Positions 18,890 through 26,413 of a stretch of 64,000 bases of DNA are shown here, one piece after another. A program made the position numbers and the translations under genes. The notes under the pieces are model-generated. The model searched no databases, was not told where the DNA came from, and saw only the letters and a list, made by a program, of their open reading frames with translations. Source of the DNA: Methanothrix harundinacea 6Ac (lineage in GTDB: Archaea > Halobacteriota > Methanosarcinia > Methanotrichales > Methanotrichaceae); assembly GCF_000235565.1 (NCBI RefSeq), contig NC_017527.1, positions 806,001 to 870,000 on the forward strand, read 5' to 3'. The first letter of the stretch is position 1, and each line of letters begins with the position of its first letter.

Positions 18890-19714
18890 ATGACCAGATC
18901 GGCATCTTTGATCCTGATATCTTCCGTGATCTGCCTCCTGGCCCTGGCCGGGGCCACCGAGACGGTCACCGTCACCGGTTCCACGACGGTGATGCCCCTG
19001 GTGGAGGTCTCCGCCGAGAGGTTCAACCTGATCCAGGATCGGGTCATGGTGACCGTCAGCGGCGTCGGGGGATCGGGGGTGGGGATAAAGAACGTCGCGA
19101 GCGGCTTCTCCGACATCGGGATGTCCTCCAGGATGGTGAGGGAGGACGAGGTCGAGCTCTACGGCGACAACTTCTCCGTCTACCTGATAGGCTACGACGC
19201 CATCTGCATCGCCGTCAGCGAGCCGATATACGAGGCCGGCGTCACCAGCATCAGCCGCCAGCAGCTCCGGGCGATATACGACGGGAACCTGACCAGCTGG
19301 CGGGATCTGGGGGGTCCCGATGCCGACATCTACGTCGTGGCGAGGATGGTCGGCTCGGGGACCGGCGACCTCTTCAACGAGATGGTGATGGGGGACCTCC
19401 AGACCGAGACCCTCGGCGCCGACACCTACGCCCAGAACAACGGTGAGATGAAGACCGCCATAACCAAGAGCGATAAGGCGATCGGCTACCTGGGGTTCAA
19501 CTACGTCCAGGACGGTCCCCTGAGGCCGATCGCCTACGAGGGGGTCGCCCCCTCGGCCGAAAGCATCAGGGCCGATGACTATCCCCTATCTCGCCCCCTC
19601 TACGTCATGACCTGGAACGAGCCCGACGCTGGTGAAGAGGCCTTCATCGACTTCCTTCTGGGGGAGGAGGGGCAGTCGCTGGTGGAGGAGATAGGCTTTC
19701 TCCCGATCGGCTGA
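18890..19714 (+). CDS. PstS-like phosphate-binding protein
   Basis: Secreted phosphate-binding-type protein of 274 residues. It has a signal peptide (about residues 1-24, hydrophobic run then ALAGA), and the mature part begins with VTVTGSTTVMPLVEV, the PstS phosphate-loop region. GVGGSGVGIKNVASGFSDIG and GSGTGDLFNE match the other ligand loops. No lipobox cysteine is visible. PstS normally works with PstC, PstA and PstB, none of which is in the window, so it is an orphan here. A TATA-like element (GTATGATATACT, about 18847-18858) lies about 35 bases upstream. Transport and a scavenging or sensing role are both possible. Confidence 0.85.
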   Translation: MTRSASLILISSVICLLALAGATETVTVTGSTTVMPLVEVSAERFNLIQDRVMVTVSGVGGSGVGIKNVASGFSDIGMSSRMVREDEVELYGDNFSVYLIGYDAICIAVSEPIYEAGVTSISRQQLRAIYDGNLTSWRDLGGPDADIYVVARMVGSGTGDLFNEMVMGDLQTETLGADTYAQNNGEMKTAITKSDKAIGYLGFNYVQDGPLRPIAYEGVAPSAESIRADDYPLSRPLYVMTWNEPDAGEEAFIDFLLGEEGQSLVEEIGFLPIG

Positions 19715-19799
19715 AACTGATAAATCGATTAAAAAAGTTGGAGGGAGCGGCGCTTGGCCCTAAGGCGGCAAGCGCCTCTCAAATACCATCGTGATCTTC

Positions 19800-20861
19800 T
19801 CATTTGCAGTCTTCACAGTATTGGGCCTTGGAGGTGTCGTTCCAGGCCTGGCCCCAGGCCTTCTCGCGGCAGGTGCAGTCGAAGATCTCCTCCTCGCCCC
19901 AGAGCTTGTCGGAGTCCTGCATGGAGCCGTAGCCGCCTATGCAGCAGGAGAGCCAGTCGTCCCTCGGCTTTGATCCGGTGCAGCTGGTGCAGATCTCCAT
20001 GTTCTTGGTGATCTTGAAGGTGCCGATGTAGTTCTCATCGATCTCGACGAGGGGGTTTTTCAGACCGTACAATGATCTGGTCGTCGGTTTATTAGTCTTT
20101 GTGTCATAGGGCAACGCCCTCGTCACAAGCTGGCCGATGTGCACCGTCCCTTCCGTGACCTCCTCCTCGATCTTCATTTTGGTGAGGCTGGAGCCTTTCG
20201 TGGGCTTTAAGCTGTAATAACCCGTGGGAGGCCATTTGTCGATGTTCTTGAGGGTAACCCCGATGTCCTTTTTGAACGCCGAAGCATACTCAATCTGATG
20301 GACCATGGAGACGCCCTCGTCTGAGCACGAGCCATCGTAGTTCTTGGCCTCCGTCCTCTCCTTCAGCTTTGAGTTGAAAACTATCGGATTTTCAGCGTAG
20401 TATCCCGTGCCGTAGGCCATAGCCACGGGGGCATAGGTCATCTCATTCTGCTCGAGAAATGTGATGTTCTCCGCATGGGGTTTCTCACAGCCTTTGTATG
20501 GATCGCAAGTGGAACTGCATATTGTTTTGTTACCTTTTTTCTCGGTTTTCCACGATTCATATACCCACGTGTTCCGATCATTATAATCTCCGCTTACGCT
20601 GGATTGGTTGGAGTAAATCAGGGTTGCACCATCCATGGTGCCGCTCCCGTGAAGGTAGTTCTTGAGCTGGAGAGACTCGGTGTTCACCCTCTGGTAGACC
20701 ATGACGTAACCTTGTCCCTCGACATCCTGTTCGAAGACTTGCTCGTTCTTTACGTAATATCCGTCCGGGTTATTGGCCGCCCACGCGGGGCCTGAGATCG
20801 CGAGCAACACCAGAAGCAACGGCCAGATCCTCATAATCGTCCCTACACCGCTCATTTTCAT
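19800..20861 (-). CDS. secreted Cys-rich protein of unknown function
   Basis: A 353-residue protein with an N-terminal signal peptide (RIWPLLLVLLAISGPAWA) and no recognised domain. The mature part is polar, with several N-glycosylation-type Asn-X-Ser/Thr sites and cysteines grouped in pairs: CSSTCDPYKGC in the middle, and CTSCTG, CCIGG, CTC and CEDC in the last 65 residues. This pattern suggests disulfide bonds or metal binding outside the cell. ATG at 20861 was chosen over the longer frame because GGAGG lies five bases upstream. A TATA box (about 20911-20922, minus strand GCATATATAGC) fits. It is monocistronic and convergent with pstS. Confidence 0.75.
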   Translation of the reverse strand: MKMSGVGTIMRIWPLLLVLLAISGPAWAANNPDGYYVKNEQVFEQDVEGQGYVMVYQRVNTESLQLKNYLHGSGTMDGATLIYSNQSSVSGDYNDRNTWVYESWKTEKKGNKTICSSTCDPYKGCEKPHAENITFLEQNEMTYAPVAMAYGTGYYAENPIVFNSKLKERTEAKNYDGSCSDEGVSMVHQIEYASAFKKDIGVTLKNIDKWPPTGYYSLKPTKGSSLTKMKIEEEVTEGTVHIGQLVTRALPYDTKTNKPTTRSLYGLKNPLVEIDENYIGTFKITKNMEICTSCTGSKPRDDWLSCCIGGYGSMQDSDKLWGEEEIFDCTCREKAWGQAWNDTSKAQYCEDCK

Positions 20862-21378
20862 CCCGTCCTCCGATATCTTAATATTAAACAGCGCGTACAT
20901 GACATTTATTGCTATATATGCTTTTCTAAGTCTGATTTATCCTTAAAATCAGGAAAAAGTTAACATTATATCTTAAAATAATGACCTTTTAACCGAAATA
21001 CCTCGTCGCCGGGACCTTCCCATCGCCTTCCGGAGGGGGCGGAGGCTCTCCGTCAGGTCCTCAGAATCGACGGGGATTGGATCTTTACATCTTGGAAGGG
21101 CGGTCCAAGGGGCGCAGCCGGGGATTTAATCAATTTATATTGACTTATAGCAAACATATTTGATTGTTATTTATCTGCTTATACTTAAATTCACCTCCCC
21201 CACCCTCGGCTGAGCCCTAAGGATCGGTGCGGAGAGGGAGGCCGATTTTTGTCGCGGCCCTCAGAAAGATCCGTCGCCCCGGGCCACGGGGGATCGGCGT
21301 CGTTCTTTCATACGTATCTATGGAAAAGAATATATTCATGCGAAGCTCAAATTTACAATCCTGGGAGATGAATTTTGT
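20862..21378. other. intergenic region, promoter of the 19800 gene
   Basis: The first 70 bases hold the leader and TATA box (about 20911-20922) of the minus-strand secreted protein. The rest alternates between AT-rich (20930-21000, 21130-21200) and GC-rich blocks without a recognisable gene, tRNA or repeat. A TATA-like TTAAATTC near 21185 and the sequence just before 21379 may serve the next gene. Confidence 0.4.
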
Positions 21379-22266
21379 ATGTTCGATAGAGGAATCTTCT
21401 GCATCCTGATCGCCCTCTCGTTATCCCTTGCCGTCCAATCGACTTCGGCGCAGGATGGCGATCCTGGGGTGAGGCCTGTCCTGGATGATCTTGATGGAGA
21501 GGTTGAAGAAGGTGGATCTTTTAACGAAACATCGTCTTTCAACGAGACCGCCCCCTCCGGAGGTGCTGCGATCTTTGGGGAGGGGGCCGAAGATACCGGC
21601 GAAGAGGGTCTGATCGCCGTTGATGATGGAAACAAGACCGCCTCCGAGGTGCTCTCGCCCGAAACGCCGGCAGGCGAGATCCCCGGCCACCCAGCGGCGT
21701 ATGGCTGCCCAGGGGCGGTCTATCTGGCAGCCGAGGACGTTTACGTGGACTTGATGGAGGAGATGGTCTACAACGACGACCATCTGGTCTGCGAATACCT
21801 GAAGGGCCGCGGTTACGAGGCGGAAGAGTTTCCAGCGATGGCCATGATCCAGTTCAACATATCCGACCTGGTGGTGGAGGAGGACGACGTCGCCGTCCTC
21901 GTTCTGAAGGCGGAGGCGATCGATAAGGCGGGCGACGAGAATTCGGGATTGATCCTCGTTCCCATAACCTCCGAGTGGACCGAAGGCTCGAGCTTCCCAG
22001 CCCTGGCGTTGAACCTCCTCTCGATGATCTCCATCCTGGAGGATAGCTCCGAGATCGACCTCGGCCGGATCGGGATGAGCTTCGGCCAGGACCGGATCGT
22101 CGTCTTCGACGTAAAAGAGCTCCTCAAGGCGGCGGAAGGCGAGAGGTTATCCTTCGCCGTGATGGCGGTGGCGGATGTCGACTACAGGGTAAGCTTCAGG
22201 TCGAGGGAGACGGGGGAGGGGCCCGCCATCCTGATCGCGCCCTATCCGACGGCGGTCTCCGGCTGA
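21379..22266 (+). CDS. secreted protein with a DNRLRE/CBM96-like domain
   Basis: Predicted secreted protein of 295 residues: signal peptide (about 1-24, ending STSA), an acidic low-complexity region rich in Glu, Gly and Ser (about 25-110), then a beta-rich domain (about 120-290). The domain starts with AEDVYVDL and contains MAMIQFNISDL and alternating hydrophobic strands, a pattern I associate with the DNRLRE/CBM96 carbohydrate-binding group common at the surface of Methanosarcinales. That assignment is by pattern only. ATG 21379 follows GGGAGAT at about ten bases. It is possibly a sheath or S-layer component. Confidence 0.65.
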   Translation: MFDRGIFCILIALSLSLAVQSTSAQDGDPGVRPVLDDLDGEVEEGGSFNETSSFNETAPSGGAAIFGEGAEDTGEEGLIAVDDGNKTASEVLSPETPAGEIPGHPAAYGCPGAVYLAAEDVYVDLMEEMVYNDDHLVCEYLKGRGYEAEEFPAMAMIQFNISDLVVEEDDVAVLVLKAEAIDKAGDENSGLILVPITSEWTEGSSFPALALNLLSMISILEDSSEIDLGRIGMSFGQDRIVVFDVKELLKAAEGERLSFAVMAVADVDYRVSFRSRETGEGPAILIAPYPTAVSG

Positions 22267-22463
22267 GCCTCCCGTCGGCGGCCCGAAGGATCGATAGGGA
22301 GGCCGAAGGGGGAAGCGGCCGCCCTTGGGACCGAGTTCCCTCTCCTCCCACCCTCCTCTCTCAAGATCGGGGCCCTCGGGCCCGCCGGGCCTGAGGGATG
22401 CGGCCCCCTTTTCTGCGGCACTGGCCGAAAGCTTTAATATCGTACGCTTAAGTTCTCAAGCCA

Positions 22464-22486
22464 ATCGCTAGAATATTCAAGGCGAT
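22464..22486. promoter_or_regulatory. imperfect palindrome, candidate ArsR-type operator
   Basis: The arms ATCGCTAGAAT and ATTCAAGGCGAT form an imperfect inverted repeat around the perfect 8-base palindrome GAATATTC. It sits between a TATA-like GCTTTAATATC (about 22431-22441) and the ATG at 22491, where a bound dimer would block transcription of its own operon. Confidence 0.5.
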
Positions 22487-22490
22487 CATT

Positions 22491-22805
22491 ATGTGCCACG
22501 GACAAAGCCAGGCCCTGAGAGAGGTTCAGAGGTGCATCCGCGCTCTCCACTGCCCCACGAGGTGGAGGATCATCCAGTGCATCGGCGCGGAGGAGAGGAG
22601 CACGAGGGAGATCTTTGAAGAGCTGGGGCTGGGGGAGGAGATATCCCTAGCCGGGCTTTACTATCACCTCTCCGCCCTCAAGGGGGCAGGGATCGTCGAG
22701 GTGGCCTCTTATAGAGAGTCAAAAGCCGGAACTCCGGAGAAGGTCTGGAGGCTGAAGACCCGGAGAATTGTCATAGATCTTCTGGAAGATTGCGAGGTGA
22801 AATGA
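22491..22805 (+). CDS. ArsR-like winged-helix regulator
   Basis: A 104-residue helix-turn-helix protein. Residues about 20-75 fit the ArsR winged helix (PTRWRIIQCIGAEERSTREI, then LYYHLSALKGAGIVEV as recognition helix and wing). The N-terminus is rich in Cys and His (C2, H3, C15, H20, C21, C30), which could bind metal. Start ATG 22491. The next gene begins two bases after its stop and an ABC exporter follows, so it most likely controls this four-gene operon and itself through the palindrome just upstream. The inducer is unknown; metal is suggested by its own cysteines and the Cys/His-rich neighbour. Confidence 0.8.
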   Translation: MCHGQSQALREVQRCIRALHCPTRWRIIQCIGAEERSTREIFEELGLGEEISLAGLYYHLSALKGAGIVEVASYRESKAGTPEKVWRLKTRRIVIDLLEDCEVK

Positions 22806-22806
22806 T

Positions 22807-23076
22807 ATGCGCTGCGGAGATGATGCAGGTTATCGCGCACCCCCCCTGGGGAGGGGTGCCGGCAGAGATGAGGGTTGCGGATGCCAGGGCCACGGCCACG
22901 ACCAGGCCGGCCACCACGGTCTCGGCCGTTCCGGAGAGGGCGGAGGCTGTTGCTGTGGAGGCCACCCCCCCGTCAGCCGGGAGGAGATGATATCGACCCT
23001 GGAGGAGTACAGGGGTTCCCTCAGGAGGGAGCTGGAAAGGGTTGAGGCGAAGCTGAGAGAGCTGACCGGGGATTGA
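22807..23076 (+). CDS. small Cys/His/Gly-rich protein with coiled-coil tail (DUF5320-like)
   Basis: An 89-residue protein in two parts. Residues about 1-54 are glycine-rich with many Cys and His (GCGCQGHGHDQAGHHG, then GGCCCGGH), a probable metal-binding region. Residues about 57-87 form a charged amphipathic helix (ISTLEEYRGSLRRELERVEA), likely coiled coil. This layout resembles DUF5320-type small proteins of methanogens and anaerobes. GAGGTG lies upstream of the ATG. It starts two bases after the ArsR-like gene and 67 bases before the ABC exporter, so it may sense, buffer or deliver the exporter's substrate. Very high GC makes the exact composition partly a base-use effect. Confidence 0.65.
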   Translation: MRCGDDAGYRAPPLGRGAGRDEGCGCQGHGHDQAGHHGLGRSGEGGGCCCGGHPPVSREEMISTLEEYRGSLRRELERVEAKLRELTGD

Positions 23077-23143
23077 GGCTGGAGACCCCCGCCTTTTTGG
23101 GGAGGGCGTTGGCAGAGGGACCGTTGGGTTTTGGGGGTGAGGT

Positions 23144-24112
23144 TTGAGATCGATTGAAGTCCGGGGGCTGACCAAGCGGTTCGGCGATCTGGTCGCCGTC
23201 GATGGCATCAGCTTCGATGTAGAGGAGGGGGAGGTCTTCGGCCTCCTCGGCCCCAACGGCTCGGGGAAGACCACCACCATCAGGATGCTCGTCGGCCTCT
23301 CCCGGCCGACGGCGGGGACGGCCAAAGTCCTCGGATACGACCTCTCCTCGGGGATCGTCGAGGCTAAAAGGCGGATCGGGGTCGTCCCCGACAGCTCAAA
23401 CCTTTACGAAGAGCTGACCGCAAGAGAGAACCTCCTCTTCATGGCTGGTCTCTATGGGGTCCCCAAGGCGGACCGGGAAGATAGGGCGGAGGAGCTCCTC
23501 AGGGCCTTCGGCCTCAGCGGCCGGGGCGACGACAGGTTCGGAACCTTCTCCCGGGGGATGAAGCGGGCCCTCACCATCGCCGCAGCTCTCATCCACGATC
23601 CCCACCTCCTATTCCTCGACGAGCCGACGGTGGGGCTGGACGTGGTGGCGGCCCGCTCCCTCCGAAGCCTGATCTCGGATCTCCACGATAGGGGGCTGAC
23701 GATAGTCCTCACCACCCACTATCTGGAGGAGGCGGACCATCTCTGCGATCGGATCGCCATCCTGGTCCGGGGGAAGGTCGTCGGGATCGATACGCCTGAG
23801 GGTCTGAAGAGGTCCGCCGACGAGGAGCCCGTCATCGAGGTCACCTTCGGCAGATCCGCCTTTGACCTTTGGCCCCGCCTCTCGGAGCGGCTCCCCGGCT
23901 CTGGGGTGGTCCTCCTGGAGGGGTCCCGGGTCAGGATCACCGGAGGAGACCCCTCCCGGGTCCTGGAGGAGGTCTTCGAGTTCTCGCGAGGCCACAACCT
24001 GGGGCTCCGGGCGATAAACAGCTTGACTCCGAGCCTCGAGGACGCTTTCGTCAGGATAACCGGCCTCAGCCCGACGGTGATGGCAAAGGAGAAGGGGGGG
24101 AAGGGGGTATGA
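23144..24112 (+). CDS. ABC transporter ATP-binding protein (ABC-2/drug-type)
   Basis: ATPase of a two-component exporter, 322 residues. The Walker A is GPNGSGKTT (about 37), Q-loop region VVPDSSNLYEELT, a signature variant TFSRGMKRAL (in place of LSGG), Walker B LLFLDEPTVGLD and the switch His in LTTHYLEEAD. The C-terminal 90 residues are the regulatory extension typical of CcmA/DrrA-type exporters. The start is TTG at 23144. The stop overlaps the permease start (ATGA), so the two are translationally coupled. The substrate is unknown; the operon context suggests metal or a toxic compound. Confidence 0.9.
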   Translation: MRSIEVRGLTKRFGDLVAVDGISFDVEEGEVFGLLGPNGSGKTTTIRMLVGLSRPTAGTAKVLGYDLSSGIVEAKRRIGVVPDSSNLYEELTARENLLFMAGLYGVPKADREDRAEELLRAFGLSGRGDDRFGTFSRGMKRALTIAAALIHDPHLLFLDEPTVGLDVVAARSLRSLISDLHDRGLTIVLTTHYLEEADHLCDRIAILVRGKVVGIDTPEGLKRSADEEPVIEVTFGRSAFDLWPRLSERLPGSGVVLLEGSRVRITGGDPSRVLEEVFEFSRGHNLGLRAINSLTPSLEDAFVRITGLSPTVMAKEKGGKGV

Positions 24113-24834
24113 TCCAAGACGACCTCCGGTGCATATGGCTGATAGCGGCAAAGGACATGAGGACCTACTACCTCAAGCCCCCGGCGATAAGCTGGGGGAT
24201 CGTCTTCCCCCTGGCCTGGACCCTCGCCTTCTTTCTTAGGAGCCCCGGGGACTTCGAAGACCTCGTCCCGGGGCTGATCGCCATGACGATCCTCTTCAGC
24301 ACGACGGCGGCGGAGGCGGTGGTGATAAACTTCGAGCTGAGGATCGGATCCCTGGAGCGCCTCCTCCTGGCCCCGGTGAGGACCGACGCCGTCCTCCTGG
24401 GGAAGGTCCTGGGCGGCTTTCTCTTCGGGCTGTTGATGACCTCGGTGGTGACGTTGAGCACCGTCGTCGGCCTCCGCCTCCGGCCCGATCTTGCGGCCCT
24501 GATCCCGGTGGTTTTGATCTCCCTTTTGGTCTATTCGTCGATGGGGGCCCTCTTCAGCGTCGGCTTCAAGGAGGTCTTCGAGGCCCAGACCTTCTTGAAC
24601 CTCCCCAGGTTCCTGATGGTCTTCCTCTGCGGCGTCGTCTATCCGATATCAGCGATGCCCGAGGGGCTTCAGCTCTTGAGCCGGGTCCTCCCCCTCACCT
24701 ACACCGTCGAAGGGCTCCGAACCGCCTTCTTTTCCGGATCATCAAGCCCGCAGACCGCCTCCCTCGTCCTCGCCGGCTTTCTTTTGATCTTCATCTATCC
24801 GGCGGCGAAGATCCTTCAGAAGAGGTTTGAGTGA
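24109..24834 (+). CDS. ABC-2 type permease
   Basis: Membrane partner of the preceding ATPase, 241 residues from ATG 24109, which overlaps the upstream stop by four bases. About six hydrophobic segments are visible: AISWGIVFPLAWTLAFFL near residue 30, GLIAMTILFSTTAAEAVV, FLFGLLMTSVVTLSTVV, LIPVVLISLLVYSSMGALF, FLMVFLCGVVYPISAMP, and SLVLAGFLLIFIYPAAKIL at the end. The conserved ABC-2 region with PISAMPEGLQLLSRVLPLTY precedes the last helix. It is the last gene of the regulator, small protein and exporter operon. Confidence 0.88.
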   Translation: MIQDDLRCIWLIAAKDMRTYYLKPPAISWGIVFPLAWTLAFFLRSPGDFEDLVPGLIAMTILFSTTAAEAVVINFELRIGSLERLLLAPVRTDAVLLGKVLGGFLFGLLMTSVVTLSTVVGLRLRPDLAALIPVVLISLLVYSSMGALFSVGFKEVFEAQTFLNLPRFLMVFLCGVVYPISAMPEGLQLLSRVLPLTYTVEGLRTAFFSGSSSPQTASLVLAGFLLIFIYPAAKILQKRFE

Positions 24835-24996
24835 TCGGTCGAGGGATCTATGAGATCTTCTGGACGATCTTTAGATGAACTTCAAGATGGGGCTTCCTTG
24901 GTCGCCGAGATCCGATGGATATTTAGCTTGTGCTGACGAGATAGAATACAAGATCTGGATGAGCCGGATCTTTGACGTAAAGGGAGTTGAGATGAA

Positions 24997-25392
24997 TTGA
25001 GATCGATAGTACTGTTGGTCCTGGCGATGATGGCCCTCGCCCCCGGGGCAGCGGCCTGCGGCTGCAGCGGCGGCCTCGACGGTGTGGGGGGGCCGAAGAT
25101 GATGAGCGATATCTGCCCTGAGGATTACGCCATCCGGGGGCCCAGGATGACCTTCCAGGAGGACGCCCGGTATGGGGTGGCCCTTTCGATCGACCCCGCC
25201 GGAGGCGCCAGCATGGCCTTCGTCGGAGGCGAGGACGGCCGCAGGCTCGGGGCTCCGGCCCAGGGCGGAAGCCCGGCCCCTTCGGGCGGCCTCTCCTTCA
25301 GCCAGCAGGTGTCCCACCGCCTCAACCTCGTCCCCGGGGACCTGGGGGCCTTCCGGGGGATGATGGGGGTGTGGGGCGGGTCCGGCCCGTGA
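24997..25392 (+). CDS. small secreted Gly-rich protein, unknown
   Basis: Predicted secreted protein of 131 residues with a signal peptide (RSIVLLVLAMMALAPGAAA) directly followed by CGCSGG. The mature part is rich in Gly, Ala, Met and Pro with no known domain. The start is TTG at 24997 with GGGAGTTGAG upstream. No family is recognised. The reading frame is well separated from neighbours and the signal peptide is convincing, but the rest could be weakly conserved. The Cys right after the signal could be a lipid-anchoring site, although the lipobox (GAAAC) is imperfect. Confidence 0.55.
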   Translation: MRSIVLLVLAMMALAPGAAACGCSGGLDGVGGPKMMSDICPEDYAIRGPRMTFQEDARYGVALSIDPAGGASMAFVGGEDGRRLGAPAQGGSPAPSGGLSFSQQVSHRLNLVPGDLGAFRGMMGVWGGSGP

Positions 25393-25493
25393 GGCCCTAG
25401 AGGGCGATAGGTCCACGGCAAGGCCCCCCGGCCGGGGGGCCAAACCGAAACATTTTTCGCCGTGGAAGCCTGATGTGAGGGCGGTGATCTCCG

Positions 25494-25589
25494 ATGGGGT
25501 TGGCCAAGAAGCTCTTCAAGGCCCTGGCCCTCATAGGCCTCGGCAAATTCGTCTCCCGCCTCAAAAAGGGGCGGAAGCGGCGTAGGTAA
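25494..25589 (+). CDS. possible 31-residue basic amphipathic peptide
   Basis: A short frame starting MGLAKKLFKALALIGLGK and ending in a run of Lys and Arg. GGTGA lies eight bases before the ATG. The hydrophobic centre flanked by basic residues suggests a membrane-associated peptide. No homologue is known to me, and frames this short arise by chance; its only support is the ribosome site and the non-random amphipathic composition. Confidence 0.35.
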   Translation: MGLAKKLFKALALIGLGKFVSRLKKGRKRRR

Positions 25590-25612
25590 ATTCTATAATT
25601 TTTTATCTCATA

Positions 25613-26324
25613 AACCTGAGGTGTGCGGGCCGGAGCCCCGAGGAGATCTCGCGGCTCATCCTGACCCACGCCCACCCCGACCACATGGGGGCGGCCCGGG
25701 CCGTAAAGGAGGCGTCGGGCTGCTCTGTGGCGTGCCACCCGGCCGATAAGGGATGGATCGAGGACGTTTGCCAGCAGCTCGCCGACCGCCCCGTCCCCGG
25801 CTTCGAGGACCTGGTGGCCGGCTCCGTCGGGGCCGACGAGGAGCTCCTCGACGGGGACCGGATCGACCTCGGCGGCGGGCGGGATCTGGAGGTGATCCAC
25901 ACCCCCGGCCACTCCCCCGGCTCCATCTCCCTCTGGATGGCCGAAGGGGGGGTCCTCTTCTCCGCCGACGCCATCCCCCTGCCGGGAGGGATGCCGATAT
26001 ACGACGATGTCTTGAGCTCCGTCCAATCGGTCCGGAGGTTGAGGGGGATCGAGGGAGTCCGGCTCCTTCTATCGGCCTGGGACGATCCCCGGACCGGGGC
26101 GGACGCCCGCCGGATCATCGACGAGGGGGCTCCTTCATCTCCAGAGGATCCACGCCGCCGTCATCAGGGCGGCGGGGTCTGCCCCGTCGCTGGAGAGGGG
26201 GGAGCTATGCCGCCGGACCCTCCGGGAGATCGGCCTCCCCGAGGCGATGGCAAACCCCCTCACCTGCCGGTCCTTCGCCTCCAGCCTCAAGCTCCTCCAC
26301 CGAAGGGACCTCCCGGAGGGTTAG
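25613..26324 (+). pseudogene. metallo-beta-lactamase-fold hydrolase remnant
   Basis: The frame enters in mid-domain from AT-rich sequence: there is no start or first strands, but LILTHAHPDHMGAARAV (metal-binding HxHxDH), a second-site HTPGHSPGSISLW and FSADAIPLPGG follow in order. Near 26130, inside a G run, the sense passes to another frame, which then reads LHLQRIHAAVIRAAG and on to a TAG at 26322-26324. The gene has therefore lost its 5' end and carries a frameshift. The protein family (glyoxalase-II-like hydrolase) is clear; function is presumably lost. Confidence 0.75.
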
Positions 26325-26413
26325 GGTTGAGGTGGGGCGGCCCATGCCATCTCACCCCCTCAAACTCCGTAGGGACGGGGGCCTGCATACTTCAGAGGGG
26401 GCTCGCCTCCGCC

